Assembly (NCBI RefSeq): GCF_032477075.1
Contig: NZ_JAWDXO010000017.1
Coordinates: forward strand, 1-58,083
Source of the DNA: Fusobacterium sp.
GTDB taxonomy: Bacteria > Fusobacteriota > Fusobacteriia > Fusobacteriales > Fusobacteriaceae
Direction of reading: 5' to 3'
Length of the DNA stretch: 58,083 bases
Position numbers and translations under genes: made by a program. Positions 1 through 7,644 of this stretch are shown piece after piece. Each line of letters starts with the position of its first letter. The first letter of the stretch is position 1. The notes beneath the pieces are model-generated. The model saw only the letters and a program-made list of their open reading frames with translations. It was not told the DNA's origin and did not search any database.

Positions 1-2
1 TG

Positions 3-668
3 TATATGGGAGCATATGCTAAGAAGTATGTTGGTAATCTGAAAGTAACAGCAGGAGTGGGATTCCAGTATGGAGATTATGATATAGACAGAATAGCAGT
101 AAACAGGGTAGCTTCAAGCATAGGAGAATCTGTGATGAAATATTCAGATAACTATAATGATATGACATATGATATCTATCTAAATGGAAGATATTCCAAC
201 CCAATAGGAGATAATCTATTCCTAGAACCATATGGAACACTGTCATATACTTATATAGACCAAGATGGAGCAGATGAGGGAAACAAAACTCTGGCTATAG
301 AAACAGATTCAAAATCATTTGATTATACAACAGCAAAAGTGGGAATAGACCTTAAAAAAGTAATACCACATGAAAAAGGAAAGAGTACACTGTCAGCAGG
401 GGTAAGTTATACAAGAATACTAAGTGGAGCAGATGAGGAATATATCACAGGAAGATTTAAAGGTGGAAGTGACTTTGATATCTTAGTTGCTCACAAGAAT
501 GAACACAGCATAGGATTAAATGCAAAATATGCTCTTGAACTTGAAAGTGGAATGCTCTTTGATCTAAAGGGAACTTATGCAGTGGAAAGAGATTCACATA
601 ATGGAACAGGTAAAAACAAAACAAAAGGTGAATGGATAGTAGGAGCAGGGCTGGGATATAAGTTCTAA
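3..668 (+). CDS. Autotransporter beta-barrel domain, C-terminal part (5' end outside window)
   Basis: The reading frame is open from the first bases of the window, so this is the end of a larger gene; the ATG at 6 is internal. About 220 residues are visible. They alternate hydrophobic and polar residues in amphipathic strands (TYDIYLNGRYS, LSYTYID, GLNAKYALEL) and end in GAGLGYKF, with the terminal Phe expected of an outer-membrane barrel recognised by the BAM machinery. Fusobacteria carry many large type Va autotransporters whose barrel threads a passenger to the surface. The passenger, and so the function (adhesin, protease or other), is not in the window. A perfect terminator follows within 30 bases, so the gene ends its transcription unit. 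Confidence 0.85.
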   Translation, partial: YMGAYAKKYVGNLKVTAGVGFQYGDYDIDRIAVNRVASSIGESVMKYSDNYNDMTYDIYLNGRYSNPIGDNLFLEPYGTLSYTYIDQDGADEGNKTLAIETDSKSFDYTTAKVGIDLKKVIPHEKGKSTLSAGVSYTRILSGADEEYITGRFKGGSDFDILVAHKNEHSIGLNAKYALELESGMLFDLKGTYAVERDSHNGTGKNKTKGEWIVGAGLGYKF

Positions 669-694
669 AATAAATAAAAATAATAAAACAGCAA

Positions 695-747
695 ACTCTC
701 TTTATAAAAGGCAGATAAATTACTTTTTATAAAGAGAGTATTTTTTT
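695..747 (+). terminator. Rho-independent terminator of the autotransporter gene
   Basis: A perfect 15-bp stem pairs 695-709 with 725-739, followed by a T run. It lies 27 bases after the autotransporter stop codon. Confidence 0.9.
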
Positions 748-768
748 ATTAATAATAAAAATGTATTT

Positions 769-797
769 TTGTAATAAGAGGTTCTTTATAGTATAAT
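769..797 (+). promoter_or_regulatory. Sigma-70-type promoter for the acid phosphatase/sigma-54 activator pair
   Basis: TTGTAA at 769-774 and TATAAT at 792-797 are separated by exactly 17 bp. The TTG start with its GGAGG site lies about 40 bases further on. Confidence 0.6.
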
Positions 798-835
798 TTA
801 ATATGAAAATCTATAAATAAACTGGAGGCATAAAA

Positions 836-1630
836 TTGAAAAAAATAATTTTGGGACTATTCATAGTTACAGGTCTTTTATTTGGAAAAGAATCAGACAG
901 TGATATAAAAAGACTTACTGATCAAATGATGCTTGGAACTATCTGGATGCAGCAGTCAGGAGAATATAGAGCATTGGTATATCAGGCTTTTAATACAGCA
1001 AAGTTATCTTTTGACAATATGGAAGTAAAAGATGGAAAGATAAAAGCAGTGATAGCTGATTTAGATGAAACATTGGTGGATAATGGAAAAATGGCAGGGT
1101 GGCAGATAAAAAACGGAGTTACATATAATTCAGAGGCATGGCATAAATGGGCTCAGGCAAAGGAGGCAGAAGCAGTACCTGGAGCAGTTGAATTTTCAAA
1201 GTATATAAATGATAATGGGGGAAAGATGTTCTATATATCTAACCGCTCACACAAAGAATTTGATGCAATAAAAGAAAATTTAATAACTCTGGGGTTTCCT
1301 GAAGTTACAGAAGAAACACTTTTACTGGTAAAAGATAATTCTGATAAAAAAGGAAGAAGAGAACAGATAGAGAAAAATGGATATGAAATAGTAATGCTTC
1401 TTGGGGATAATTTAAATGATTTTGATTCTGAAGTCAGAAGAAAAGATAATACTGAAAGAAAAGAATATGTAGATAAAAATAGAGATAAATATGGAGTTGA
1501 GTATATAGTTTTTCCTAATCCTATGTATGGTGATTGGGAGGGGGGACTGTATAAAGATTATTGGAAAAAAAATCCAGAAGAGAAACTTCAATTGAGATAT
1601 AAAAGTTTGAAAATATGGAATGGAGAATAA
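836..1630 (+). CDS. HAD-superfamily acid phosphatase, class C / lipoprotein e(P4)-like
   Basis: The 264-residue protein has a signal-like N-terminus (MKKIILGLFIVTGLLFG) and the e(P4)/class C signature DLDETLVDNG at residues 75-84, with the two nucleophile/acid Asp residues. Later HAD motifs are ISNRS and LLGDNLNDF. Family members dephosphorylate nucleotides and other phosphomonoesters outside the inner membrane. The lipobox Cys that anchors Haemophilus e(P4) is absent, so this copy may be periplasmic rather than lipid-anchored. Translation starts at TTG 836, placed 7 bases after GGAGG; no in-frame ATG sits at a better distance. The gene runs directly into the sigma-54 activator (one base between stop and likely start), so the two are probably co-transcribed. 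Confidence 0.85.
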   Translation: MKKIILGLFIVTGLLFGKESDSDIKRLTDQMMLGTIWMQQSGEYRALVYQAFNTAKLSFDNMEVKDGKIKAVIADLDETLVDNGKMAGWQIKNGVTYNSEAWHKWAQAKEAEAVPGAVEFSKYINDNGGKMFYISNRSHKEFDAIKENLITLGFPEVTEETLLLVKDNSDKKGRREQIEKNGYEIVMLLGDNLNDFDSEVRRKDNTERKEYVDKNRDKYGVEYIVFPNPMYGDWEGGLYKDYWKKNPEEKLQLRYKSLKIWNGE

Positions 1631-1631
1631 T

Positions 1632-2972
1632 ATGATACAAATAACAGGACAAGCAAAACTTATATTTGATTCACTGTATGATGGAATACTTATAGTAGAT
1701 AAAGATGGAATAGTGAGATATATAAATCCTGCTTATACAAGAATTACGAAAGTGGAAGAAAAAGATATAATAGGAAAATATCTTTCTGAAGTACGTCCTG
1801 GAAGCAGGCTTACTAGTGTGGTGAAAAATGAAAAAATGGAATTGGGAGCTCATAGAAAGATGGGAGAGGTAGAGTATCTTGTAAATATGGTGCCCATTTA
1901 TGAAAATGGAAAAGTCATAGGGGGAATATCTCTTCTTAATGAGTTGGTAGATATTTATAAACTTACAGAAAAACTTAATCTTTCTAAAATAATAATTCAA
2001 AATTTAAAAGAACATGTAAAAACATTAGGAAATGGAAAATATAGTTTTGATGATATTATAGCTGCAGATGAAAAAAGCATAGAGATAAAGGATTTTGCTA
2101 AGAGAATAGCTCTAGCTGACTCCAATGTGCTGATAACAGGAGAAAGCGGAACTGGAAAAGAACTTTATGCAAGTGCTATTCATAATTTCAGCCCAAGAAA
2201 GGATTTTCCATTTATTCCTGTAAATTGTGCCTCTTTTGAAAAAAATCTCATAGAAAGTGAGCTTTTTGGCTATGAAGAAGGGTCTTTTACTGGAGCAAAG
2301 AAAAATGGAAAAACTGGACTGTTTCAACTTGCACAGGGAGGAACTCTGTTTTTAGATGAAATAGGTGAACTTGAATATGGACTGCAGGGAAAACTTCTTA
2401 GAGTACTTCAGGAAAAAAGTATAAGAAAAATAGGTGGGTCAAAGGAAATACCAATAGATGTAAGACTGATTTGTGCTACTAATAAAAATCTGGAACAAAT
2501 GATAGAAGAGAACACTTTCAGAAGAGACCTTTATTACAGAATAGCAATAATGCCTGTATCCATACTTCCATTGAGAGAAAAGAGAAATGATATAAAATCA
2601 ATAGCTAAAAAATTTCTTTCAGATCTCTCTATGAAATACAAAAAAGAGGTAAAATTAAATGAGAGTGCATTAAAAGTTTTGAAAGAATATGACTGGCCAG
2701 GAAATATCAGAGAATTAAAAAATATCATTGAATTTACATTTAATATGGTTGAAGGAAATGAAATAAGAGCTGAACATCTTCCAATAACTATAAAAAATAA
2801 TTTAAAAGAAAGTGAAGTTATTTTTCCCCTTAACGAGATAGTTAGAGAAGCTGAACAAAATTATCTAAAAAAGGCAATAGAAATATATGGAGATGATGTA
2901 GAAGGAAAGAAAAAAGCAGCTAAAGCATTGAAGATTTCTCTTGCTACCTTATACAATAAACTTGAAAAATAG
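1632..2972 (+). CDS. Sigma-54-dependent transcriptional activator, PAS-AAA+-Fis HTH
   Basis: An NtrC-class enhancer-binding protein of 446 residues. An N-terminal PAS-like sensor (about residues 10-110) is followed by an AAA+ domain with Walker A GESGTGKE near residue 170, the sigma-54 contact loop GSFTGA near 217 (Ser where GAFTGA is usual) and Walker B LFLDEIGEL near 239. The C-terminus is a Fis-type helix-turn-helix (KKAAKALKISLATLYNKL). There is no receiver domain, so it probably senses a cytoplasmic ligand. ATG 1632 is chosen because GGAG lies 7 bases upstream; the in-frame ATG at 1620 has no good site. It is followed by three identical inverted repeats and a -24/-12 promoter, its evident targets. 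Confidence 0.92.
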   Translation: MIQITGQAKLIFDSLYDGILIVDKDGIVRYINPAYTRITKVEEKDIIGKYLSEVRPGSRLTSVVKNEKMELGAHRKMGEVEYLVNMVPIYENGKVIGGISLLNELVDIYKLTEKLNLSKIIIQNLKEHVKTLGNGKYSFDDIIAADEKSIEIKDFAKRIALADSNVLITGESGTGKELYASAIHNFSPRKDFPFIPVNCASFEKNLIESELFGYEEGSFTGAKKNGKTGLFQLAQGGTLFLDEIGELEYGLQGKLLRVLQEKSIRKIGGSKEIPIDVRLICATNKNLEQMIEENTFRRDLYYRIAIMPVSILPLREKRNDIKSIAKKFLSDLSMKYKKEVKLNESALKVLKEYDWPGNIRELKNIIEFTFNMVEGNEIRAEHLPITIKNNLKESEVIFPLNEIVREAEQNYLKKAIEIYGDDVEGKKKAAKALKISLATLYNKLEK

Positions 2973-2977
2973 AATAT

Positions 2978-3115
2978 TTTCTAAAAAATTAGAAATTAAA
3001 TCATATATTTTTCTAAAAAATTAGAAATTAATATTAAAGAATATTATGCATATAAAATTATTAATCTGAGTGAATAAAATTATTCACTCAGATTTTTATT
3101 TCTAAAAAATTAGAA
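2978..3115. promoter_or_regulatory. Three upstream activator sites (TTCTAA-N4-TTAGAA) for the sigma-54 activator
   Basis: The 16-bp inverted repeat TTCTAAAAAATTAGAA occurs identically at 2979-2994, 3011-3026 and 3100-3115. The first two are 32 bp apart (three helical turns) and extend to 18 bp with a matching T/A pair. The last is centred about 80 bp upstream of the -24 element. This number, symmetry and distance fit enhancer sites of an NtrC-class activator, here the product of the gene just upstream. Confidence 0.8.
3063..3100 (+). terminator. Terminator of the sigma-54 activator gene
   Basis: A perfect 14-bp stem (3063-3076 with 3081-3094) and a 4-base loop are followed by TTT-rich sequence. 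It lies between activator sites two and three, so read-through into the transporter operon is blocked and that operon depends on its own promoter. Confidence 0.88.
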
Positions 3116-3187
3116 TTTTTTTCTTGGAAAATTTATTATAAATCTCCTAATCAGTTAAAAATGGAGAGAATAAAAAAATATTTATTA

Positions 3188-3203
3188 TGGCATAAAAATT
3201 GCT
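3188..3203 (+). promoter_or_regulatory. Sigma-54 (-24/-12) promoter of the CitMHS/AtuA operon
   Basis: TGGCA at 3188-3192 and TTGCT at 3199-3203 place GG and GC exactly 10 bases apart, as required by RpoN. The site lies 52 bases before the transporter ATG and downstream of the three activator sites. rpoN itself is in the window. Confidence 0.85.
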
Positions 3204-3254
3204 TTATACTTCGGCAAAAGAAAATATAGAATTAATAAAACAAGGGAGGAAAAT

Positions 3255-4535
3255 ATGGTAGCGGCTTTAGGATTTATAACAATTATTGTTTTGTTGGCAG
3301 TAATAATGACAAAAAAAATGTCTCCATTAGTAGCACTTATATCAGTGCCAGTAATTACAGCACTTATAGGAGGGCATGGGTTAGACATTGGGAAATACAT
3401 CAATGAAGGGGTAAAATCAATAGCTCCAACTGGAACTATGTTTATATTTGCAATTTTATTTTTTGGTATTCTTACAGATGCAGGAACTTTTCAGCCAATT
3501 ATTGATAAAATTTTAAAAATTGTTGGTAAGGACCCGATAAAAATAGCAATAGGAACAGCAATATTAGCTATGATAGTTCATTTAGATGGGTCAGGAGCAG
3601 TAACATTTCTGGTAACAGTTCCAGCAATGCTTCCATTATATGAAGCATTGGGAATGAGAAAAACTACTTTAGCCACAATAGTGGCTTTAGGTGCAGGGGT
3701 AATGAATATTCTTCCATGGGGAGGACCTACTATCAGAGCAGCAACTTCTTTAAAAATACCTGTAACAGAACTTTTTAATCCTTTACTTATACCTGTTCTG
3801 GCAGGAATATTATTCGTTCTTTTTGTAGCTTTTAAACTTGGAAGAGATGAGAGAATAAGATTAGGAAATATAGAGAATGTAGAAATTGATACAAGTAATC
3901 TTGGAGAAAAGAAAGAAAGCAAAAACTTTATTGTAAATATTTTAACAATAATAGTGGCAATAGTAGTTCTTGTTTCTGGAAAATTATCACCAACAGTTGT
4001 ATTTATGATTGCCTTCTGTATTTCAATAGTGATAAACTTCCCATCTGTAAAAGAGCAGAAAGAAAGAGTAGATGCCCATGCAAAAGCAGCTCTTATGATG
4101 GCAAGTATACTGTTTGCAGCAGGAGCATTCATTGGAATTATGCAGAAATCTGGAATGATAACAGAGATGTCTACTGTTATAGTAAAAACAATTCCACAAT
4201 CATTAGGAAGCTATATGGCAGTCATTACAGGAGTAATCAGTATGCCTGCAAGTTTATTATTTGACCCAGATTCATTCTATTTTGGAGTAATGCCAGTTCT
4301 TGCAACTACAGCACAGGAATTTGGAAGTTCAGCAATAGCAGTTGGAAGAGCAGCTATATTAGGGCAAATGACAACTGGATTCCCAGTAAGTCCACTTACA
4401 GCTTCAACTTTCCTTTTAGTAGGATTGACAGGAGTAGAGCTTGGAGAACATCAAAAGAAAACAATTCCATATGCGTTTTTAACTACAATAGTAATGCTTG
4501 TAGTAGCAGTAATAACAGGTGCTTTATATAGATAA
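3255..4535 (+). CDS. CitMHS-family citrate/organic acid:H+ symporter
   Basis: A 426-residue integral membrane protein with about 11-12 hydrophobic segments. It matches the CitM/CitH layout: an N-terminal MSPLVALISVPVITALIGG stretch, FIFAILFFGILTDAGTF, the highly conserved HLDGSGAVTFL loop and MNILPWGGPTIRAATS. Characterised members carry citrate complexed with a divalent metal, coupled to protons; other carboxylates are possible here. GGGAGGA lies 5 bases before ATG 3255. It is the first gene after the sigma-54 promoter, and the next gene follows after 19 bases, so it most likely imports the substrate of the AtuA-type protein. The exact substrate cannot be read from sequence. Confidence 0.87.
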   Translation: MVAALGFITIIVLLAVIMTKKMSPLVALISVPVITALIGGHGLDIGKYINEGVKSIAPTGTMFIFAILFFGILTDAGTFQPIIDKILKIVGKDPIKIAIGTAILAMIVHLDGSGAVTFLVTVPAMLPLYEALGMRKTTLATIVALGAGVMNILPWGGPTIRAATSLKIPVTELFNPLLIPVLAGILFVLFVAFKLGRDERIRLGNIENVEIDTSNLGEKKESKNFIVNILTIIVAIVVLVSGKLSPTVVFMIAFCISIVINFPSVKEQKERVDAHAKAALMMASILFAAGAFIGIMQKSGMITEMSTVIVKTIPQSLGSYMAVITGVISMPASLLFDPDSFYFGVMPVLATTAQEFGSSAIAVGRAAILGQMTTGFPVSPLTASTFLLVGLTGVELGEHQKKTIPYAFLTTIVMLVVAVITGALYR

Positions 4536-4554
4536 TTAACTTCAGGAGGTTAAA

Positions 4555-5907
4555 ATGAAAAAAATAAGAATTGGTTCAGGAGCAGGATATGCTGGAGACA
4601 GAATAGAACCAGCTGTAGATTTAATGCTCAATGGAAATATAGACTATATAGTTTTTGAATGTCTTGCAGAAAGAACAATAGCAATAGCTCAACAGGAAAA
4701 ATTGAAAGATTCAAATAAGGGGTACAATGGTCTCCTTGAATATAGATTTGAAAAAATACTTCCTATATGTTCAGAGAAAAAAATAAAAGTAATAACTAAT
4801 ATGGGAGCAGCAAATCCTTTAAGTGCTATTAAAAAAATAAAATCAATGGCAGAATCTATGGGAATAAAAAATCTTAAATTAGCAGCTGTGCTTGGTGATG
4901 ATATATCTGAACATCTTGGAAAATATCTTGATCGTGAAATACTGGAATTAGGAATGCCTTTAAAAAATCTGGAAGATAAGTTACTCTCTGCTAATGTGTA
5001 TTTAGGTGCTGATGGAATAGTAGAAGCATTAAAAAATGGTGCAGATATAGTAGTGACTGGTCGTTGTGCTGACCCAGCAATATTTATGGCTCCATTAATT
5101 TATGAATTTGGTTGGGATATAAATGACTATAATTTAATTGGAAAAGGTATTATGATAGGGCATTTACTTGAGTGTGGAGCTCAGGTGTCAGGAGGTTATT
5201 TTGCTGTACCTGGATATAATGAAGTAAAAGATTTGTGGAATGTAGGTTTTCCAATAGCTGAAGTAAGTGAAAATGGAGAAGTAGTAATCACAAAAACTGA
5301 AACTACTGGGGGGCTTGTAACTACACATACTTGTAAGGAACAGCTTATATATGAAATACATGACCCAGCAAATTATTTAACACCTGATGGAGCAGCAGAC
5401 TTTACAACTATTTCACTAAAAGAAATTGGAGAAAATAAAGTATTGTTAACTGGAGCAACAGGAAAAGAAAAACCAAAAACTTTAAAGGTAAGTATTGGAT
5501 ACAGAGACTGCTTTATAGGAGATGCTGAAATCAGCTATGGAGGTTCTACAGCATATGCAAAAGCAGCTCTTGCAGGGGAAGTTGTAAAGAAGAGATTGGA
5601 ATATACAGGGGTAAAATTTGAAGAATTGAAAATAGATCTTTTAGGAGTAAATTCTCTTTATGGAGATACTATTGGGAGAAAGCTATGTGACCCATCTGCT
5701 TTGGGAGAAGTGAGGTTAAGAGTTGCAGGAAGAACAGTCAATAAAGGAGAAGCAACTAAAATAGTGAATGAGGTAGAAACTCTTTATACGAATGGACCAT
5801 CTGGAGGAGGAGGAGTAACTAAGAGCGTAAGTGAAGTAGTTTCAATATGTTCTATATTTGTTCCTAGAGAAGATATTAAAGTTGAAGTTAAGTATGAGGA
5901 GGTTTAA
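4555..5907 (+). CDS. AtuA-type protein (DUF1446), large subunit
   Basis: The 450-residue product has the N-terminal KIRIGSGAGYAGDRIEPAVDL and VTGRCADPAIFMAPL motifs of the AtuA/DUF1446 family, with SGGYFAVPGYN and GPSGGGGVTKSV later on. AtuA belongs to the acyclic terpene utilisation cluster of Pseudomonas, but its reaction is not firmly established, and most relatives lie in catabolic clusters for short branched or hydroxylated acids. Many homologues carry a further domain of about 100 residues at the C-terminus; here that part is a separate gene starting one base after the stop codon. A strong AGGAGG site precedes ATG 4555. Together with the transporter it suggests uptake and breakdown of an organic acid. 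The substrate is unknown. Confidence 0.82.
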   Translation: MKKIRIGSGAGYAGDRIEPAVDLMLNGNIDYIVFECLAERTIAIAQQEKLKDSNKGYNGLLEYRFEKILPICSEKKIKVITNMGAANPLSAIKKIKSMAESMGIKNLKLAAVLGDDISEHLGKYLDREILELGMPLKNLEDKLLSANVYLGADGIVEALKNGADIVVTGRCADPAIFMAPLIYEFGWDINDYNLIGKGIMIGHLLECGAQVSGGYFAVPGYNEVKDLWNVGFPIAEVSENGEVVITKTETTGGLVTTHTCKEQLIYEIHDPANYLTPDGAADFTTISLKEIGENKVLLTGATGKEKPKTLKVSIGYRDCFIGDAEISYGGSTAYAKAALAGEVVKKRLEYTGVKFEELKIDLLGVNSLYGDTIGRKLCDPSALGEVRLRVAGRTVNKGEATKIVNEVETLYTNGPSGGGGVTKSVSEVVSICSIFVPREDIKVEVKYEEV

Positions 5908-5908
5908 A

Positions 5909-6208
5909 ATGAAATTATTAGATATAGCTCATTCAAGAACAGGGGATAAGGGAAATATTTCAAATATATCTCTTATAGTTTATGATGAAAAGGATTATAA
6001 ATTGATTTGTGAGAAAGTAACAGCTGAAAAAGTGAAAGAATATTTTAAAGATATAGTACATGGAGAAGTAGTTAGATATGAAATACCGAATCTAGGGGCT
6101 TTAAACTTTGTCATGGATGAAGCTTTAGGTGGGGGAGTAACAAGATCGTTAGCTTTAGATAAACATGGTAAAAGCCTATCTTCAGCATTGCTAGAGATGG
6201 AGATTTAA
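5909..6208 (+). CDS. AtuA C-terminal-like small subunit
   Basis: A 99-residue protein beginning MKLLDIAHSRTGDKGNISNI and ending GGGVTRSLALDKHGKSLSSALL, matching the small domain that is fused to the end of many AtuA/DUF1446 proteins. ATG 5909 is chosen because GAGGAGG lies 6 bases upstream and the previous gene stops at 5907; a longer frame from 5858 would overlap that gene and lacks a binding site. Tight coupling suggests equimolar production of two subunits of one enzyme. A strong bidirectional terminator ends the operon. Confidence 0.82.
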   Translation: MKLLDIAHSRTGDKGNISNISLIVYDEKDYKLICEKVTAEKVKEYFKDIVHGEVVRYEIPNLGALNFVMDEALGGGVTRSLALDKHGKSLSSALLEMEI

Positions 6209-6237
6209 AAAAGCTATATAGAAACAATTTCGGGGGG

Positions 6238-6270
6238 AAAAAAGTGCAGATATGATTTCTGCACTTTTTT
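6238..6270. terminator. Bidirectional terminator between the AtuA operon and rpoN
   Basis: A 13-bp perfect stem (6238-6250 with 6258-6270) has A and T runs at both ends, so it can stop transcription from both directions. It overlaps the last bases of rpoN. Confidence 0.88.
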
Positions 6271-7507
6271 ATTTTATTTTTCTTTCTCTGGTAGAAGCAA
6301 TTCCCAGCTCTTCTCTATATTTAGCTATAGTTCTTCTGGCAATATTGCAACCTTTATTTTTGAAATATAAAGATATTTTTTCATCTGATAAGGGAGAGGA
6401 TTTATTTTCAGATTTGATAAGTCTTTCTATGACTTTCTTTATTTCAAGACATTCTGAATTTAATATAAATAGAGATTTTATAGCAATCATACCTTGAGGT
6501 GTTTCTATAAACTTATCTCTAACAGTTCTGGAGATAGTAGATTCATGAAGATTCAATTCTCTGGCTATATCCTTCAAAGTTAAAGTGTGTAAAAAATCTT
6601 TTCCTTTAAAAAAGAAAGTTTTTTGTTTTATAGCAAGCTGATTTAGAACTCTTTCCAGAGTGATATATCTTTTTTCAATGCTTTTAATTAAATTTAGAGC
6701 GGTATACATATTATTTTTGTCAGATAATGAATTTGCAGATACATATGAGTTATTTATTTTTATTTTAGGAATAACTTCTTCATTTAATGTAACAACTAAT
6801 TCTTCATCAATTATTTCTATTTTTGCTTCTGGAACTACATAATTTGTTTTGTTTCCTACAAAATATCCTCGAGCAGGAATAGGTTCTAAAGTCTTAATTA
6901 TATAAAGATAATCTTCTATCTGTTCAATAGATATATTTAATTTATCACTTATAATGGAGTAATTTTTGTCTCCAAGTTCTTCCAAATAGTTATCTATAAG
7001 AGAAAAAAGCTTTTCATCAATAATATTTTTTCCTATAAGCTGTATTTTAAGATTTTCTTTTAAATTTTCACTGCCAATACCAACTGGCTCTAAAGAATAG
7101 ATTATATCCATAGCTTCTTTCATTTGATTTGTAGAAGCTTTCAGAGCTTTTTTTACTTCTAATTTAGATATGGAAAGATATCCCCTGTCATCTAAATTGT
7201 TTATTACATATTCACATATAGATTTTATTTTTGATGAAATTTTTAAATATCCAAGCTGTTCTTCTAAGAAATCAATCAGAGTTTTTTCTTCTATAATAAA
7301 ATCAAAAGGAGAAGGAGTTTCTTCATCAGAATTATATTTAGATGAGGGAGTAGAATATGTAACTTCCAACATTGGATTTTTTAATGCTTCTTTTTCAATA
7401 AAATCTTTTAAATTAGATGAAGACATTTGAAGTATGTTCATAGAAATCTTCATTTCCTGTGTCAAAGAAAGCTTCATTTCTTGTTTTAATTTTAATGTAA
7501 AATCCAA
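6269..7507 (-). CDS. rpoN: RNA polymerase sigma-54 factor RpoN
   Basis: The 412-residue protein has all three RpoN regions. Region I is a Gln/Leu-rich start (LKLKQEMKLSLTQEMKISMNILQM) that interacts with activators. The core-binding region follows, then a helix-turn-helix (LTLKDIARELNLHESTISRTV). The RpoN box ARRTIAKYRE near residue 390 contacts the -24 element. At 412 residues it is slightly short because of a brief acidic linker. Translation begins at TTG 7507 with GAGGTG 7 bases upstream. Its position beside a sigma-54 activator and a -24/-12 promoter suggests that this operon is a main client, though other targets elsewhere in the genome are likely. Confidence 0.96.
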   Translation of the reverse strand: MDFTLKLKQEMKLSLTQEMKISMNILQMSSSNLKDFIEKEALKNPMLEVTYSTPSSKYNSDEETPSPFDFIIEEKTLIDFLEEQLGYLKISSKIKSICEYVINNLDDRGYLSISKLEVKKALKASTNQMKEAMDIIYSLEPVGIGSENLKENLKIQLIGKNIIDEKLFSLIDNYLEELGDKNYSIISDKLNISIEQIEDYLYIIKTLEPIPARGYFVGNKTNYVVPEAKIEIIDEELVVTLNEEVIPKIKINNSYVSANSLSDKNNMYTALNLIKSIEKRYITLERVLNQLAIKQKTFFFKGKDFLHTLTLKDIARELNLHESTISRTVRDKFIETPQGMIAIKSLFILNSECLEIKKVIERLIKSENKSSPLSDEKISLYFKNKGCNIARRTIAKYREELGIASTRERKIK

Positions 7508-7536
7508 ATTAAATCACCTCGTTTTTTTAGCCTTAT

Positions 7537-7554
7537 ATATATGATATCATATAT
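7537..7554. promoter_or_regulatory. 18-bp palindrome just upstream of rpoN
   Basis: ATATATGATATCATATAT is perfectly self-complementary and lies about 30 bases upstream of the rpoN start, where its promoter should be. It could be an operator or simply the AT-rich -10 region; no binding protein can be named. Confidence 0.35.
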
Positions 7555-7590
7555 TTGGAAAAATAAAAAATATATTTATTTCTAAACAAA

Positions 7591-7622
7591 AAGGACAGAT
7601 TTGATATTCTAAATCTGTCCTT
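7591..7622 (-). terminator. Terminator downstream of pssA
   Basis: A 12-bp perfect stem (7591-7602 with 7611-7622) ends pssA transcription before the rpoN promoter; T-rich sequence follows on the minus strand. Confidence 0.8.
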
Positions 7623-7644
7623 GCTTTATATTTTAAATATACTT

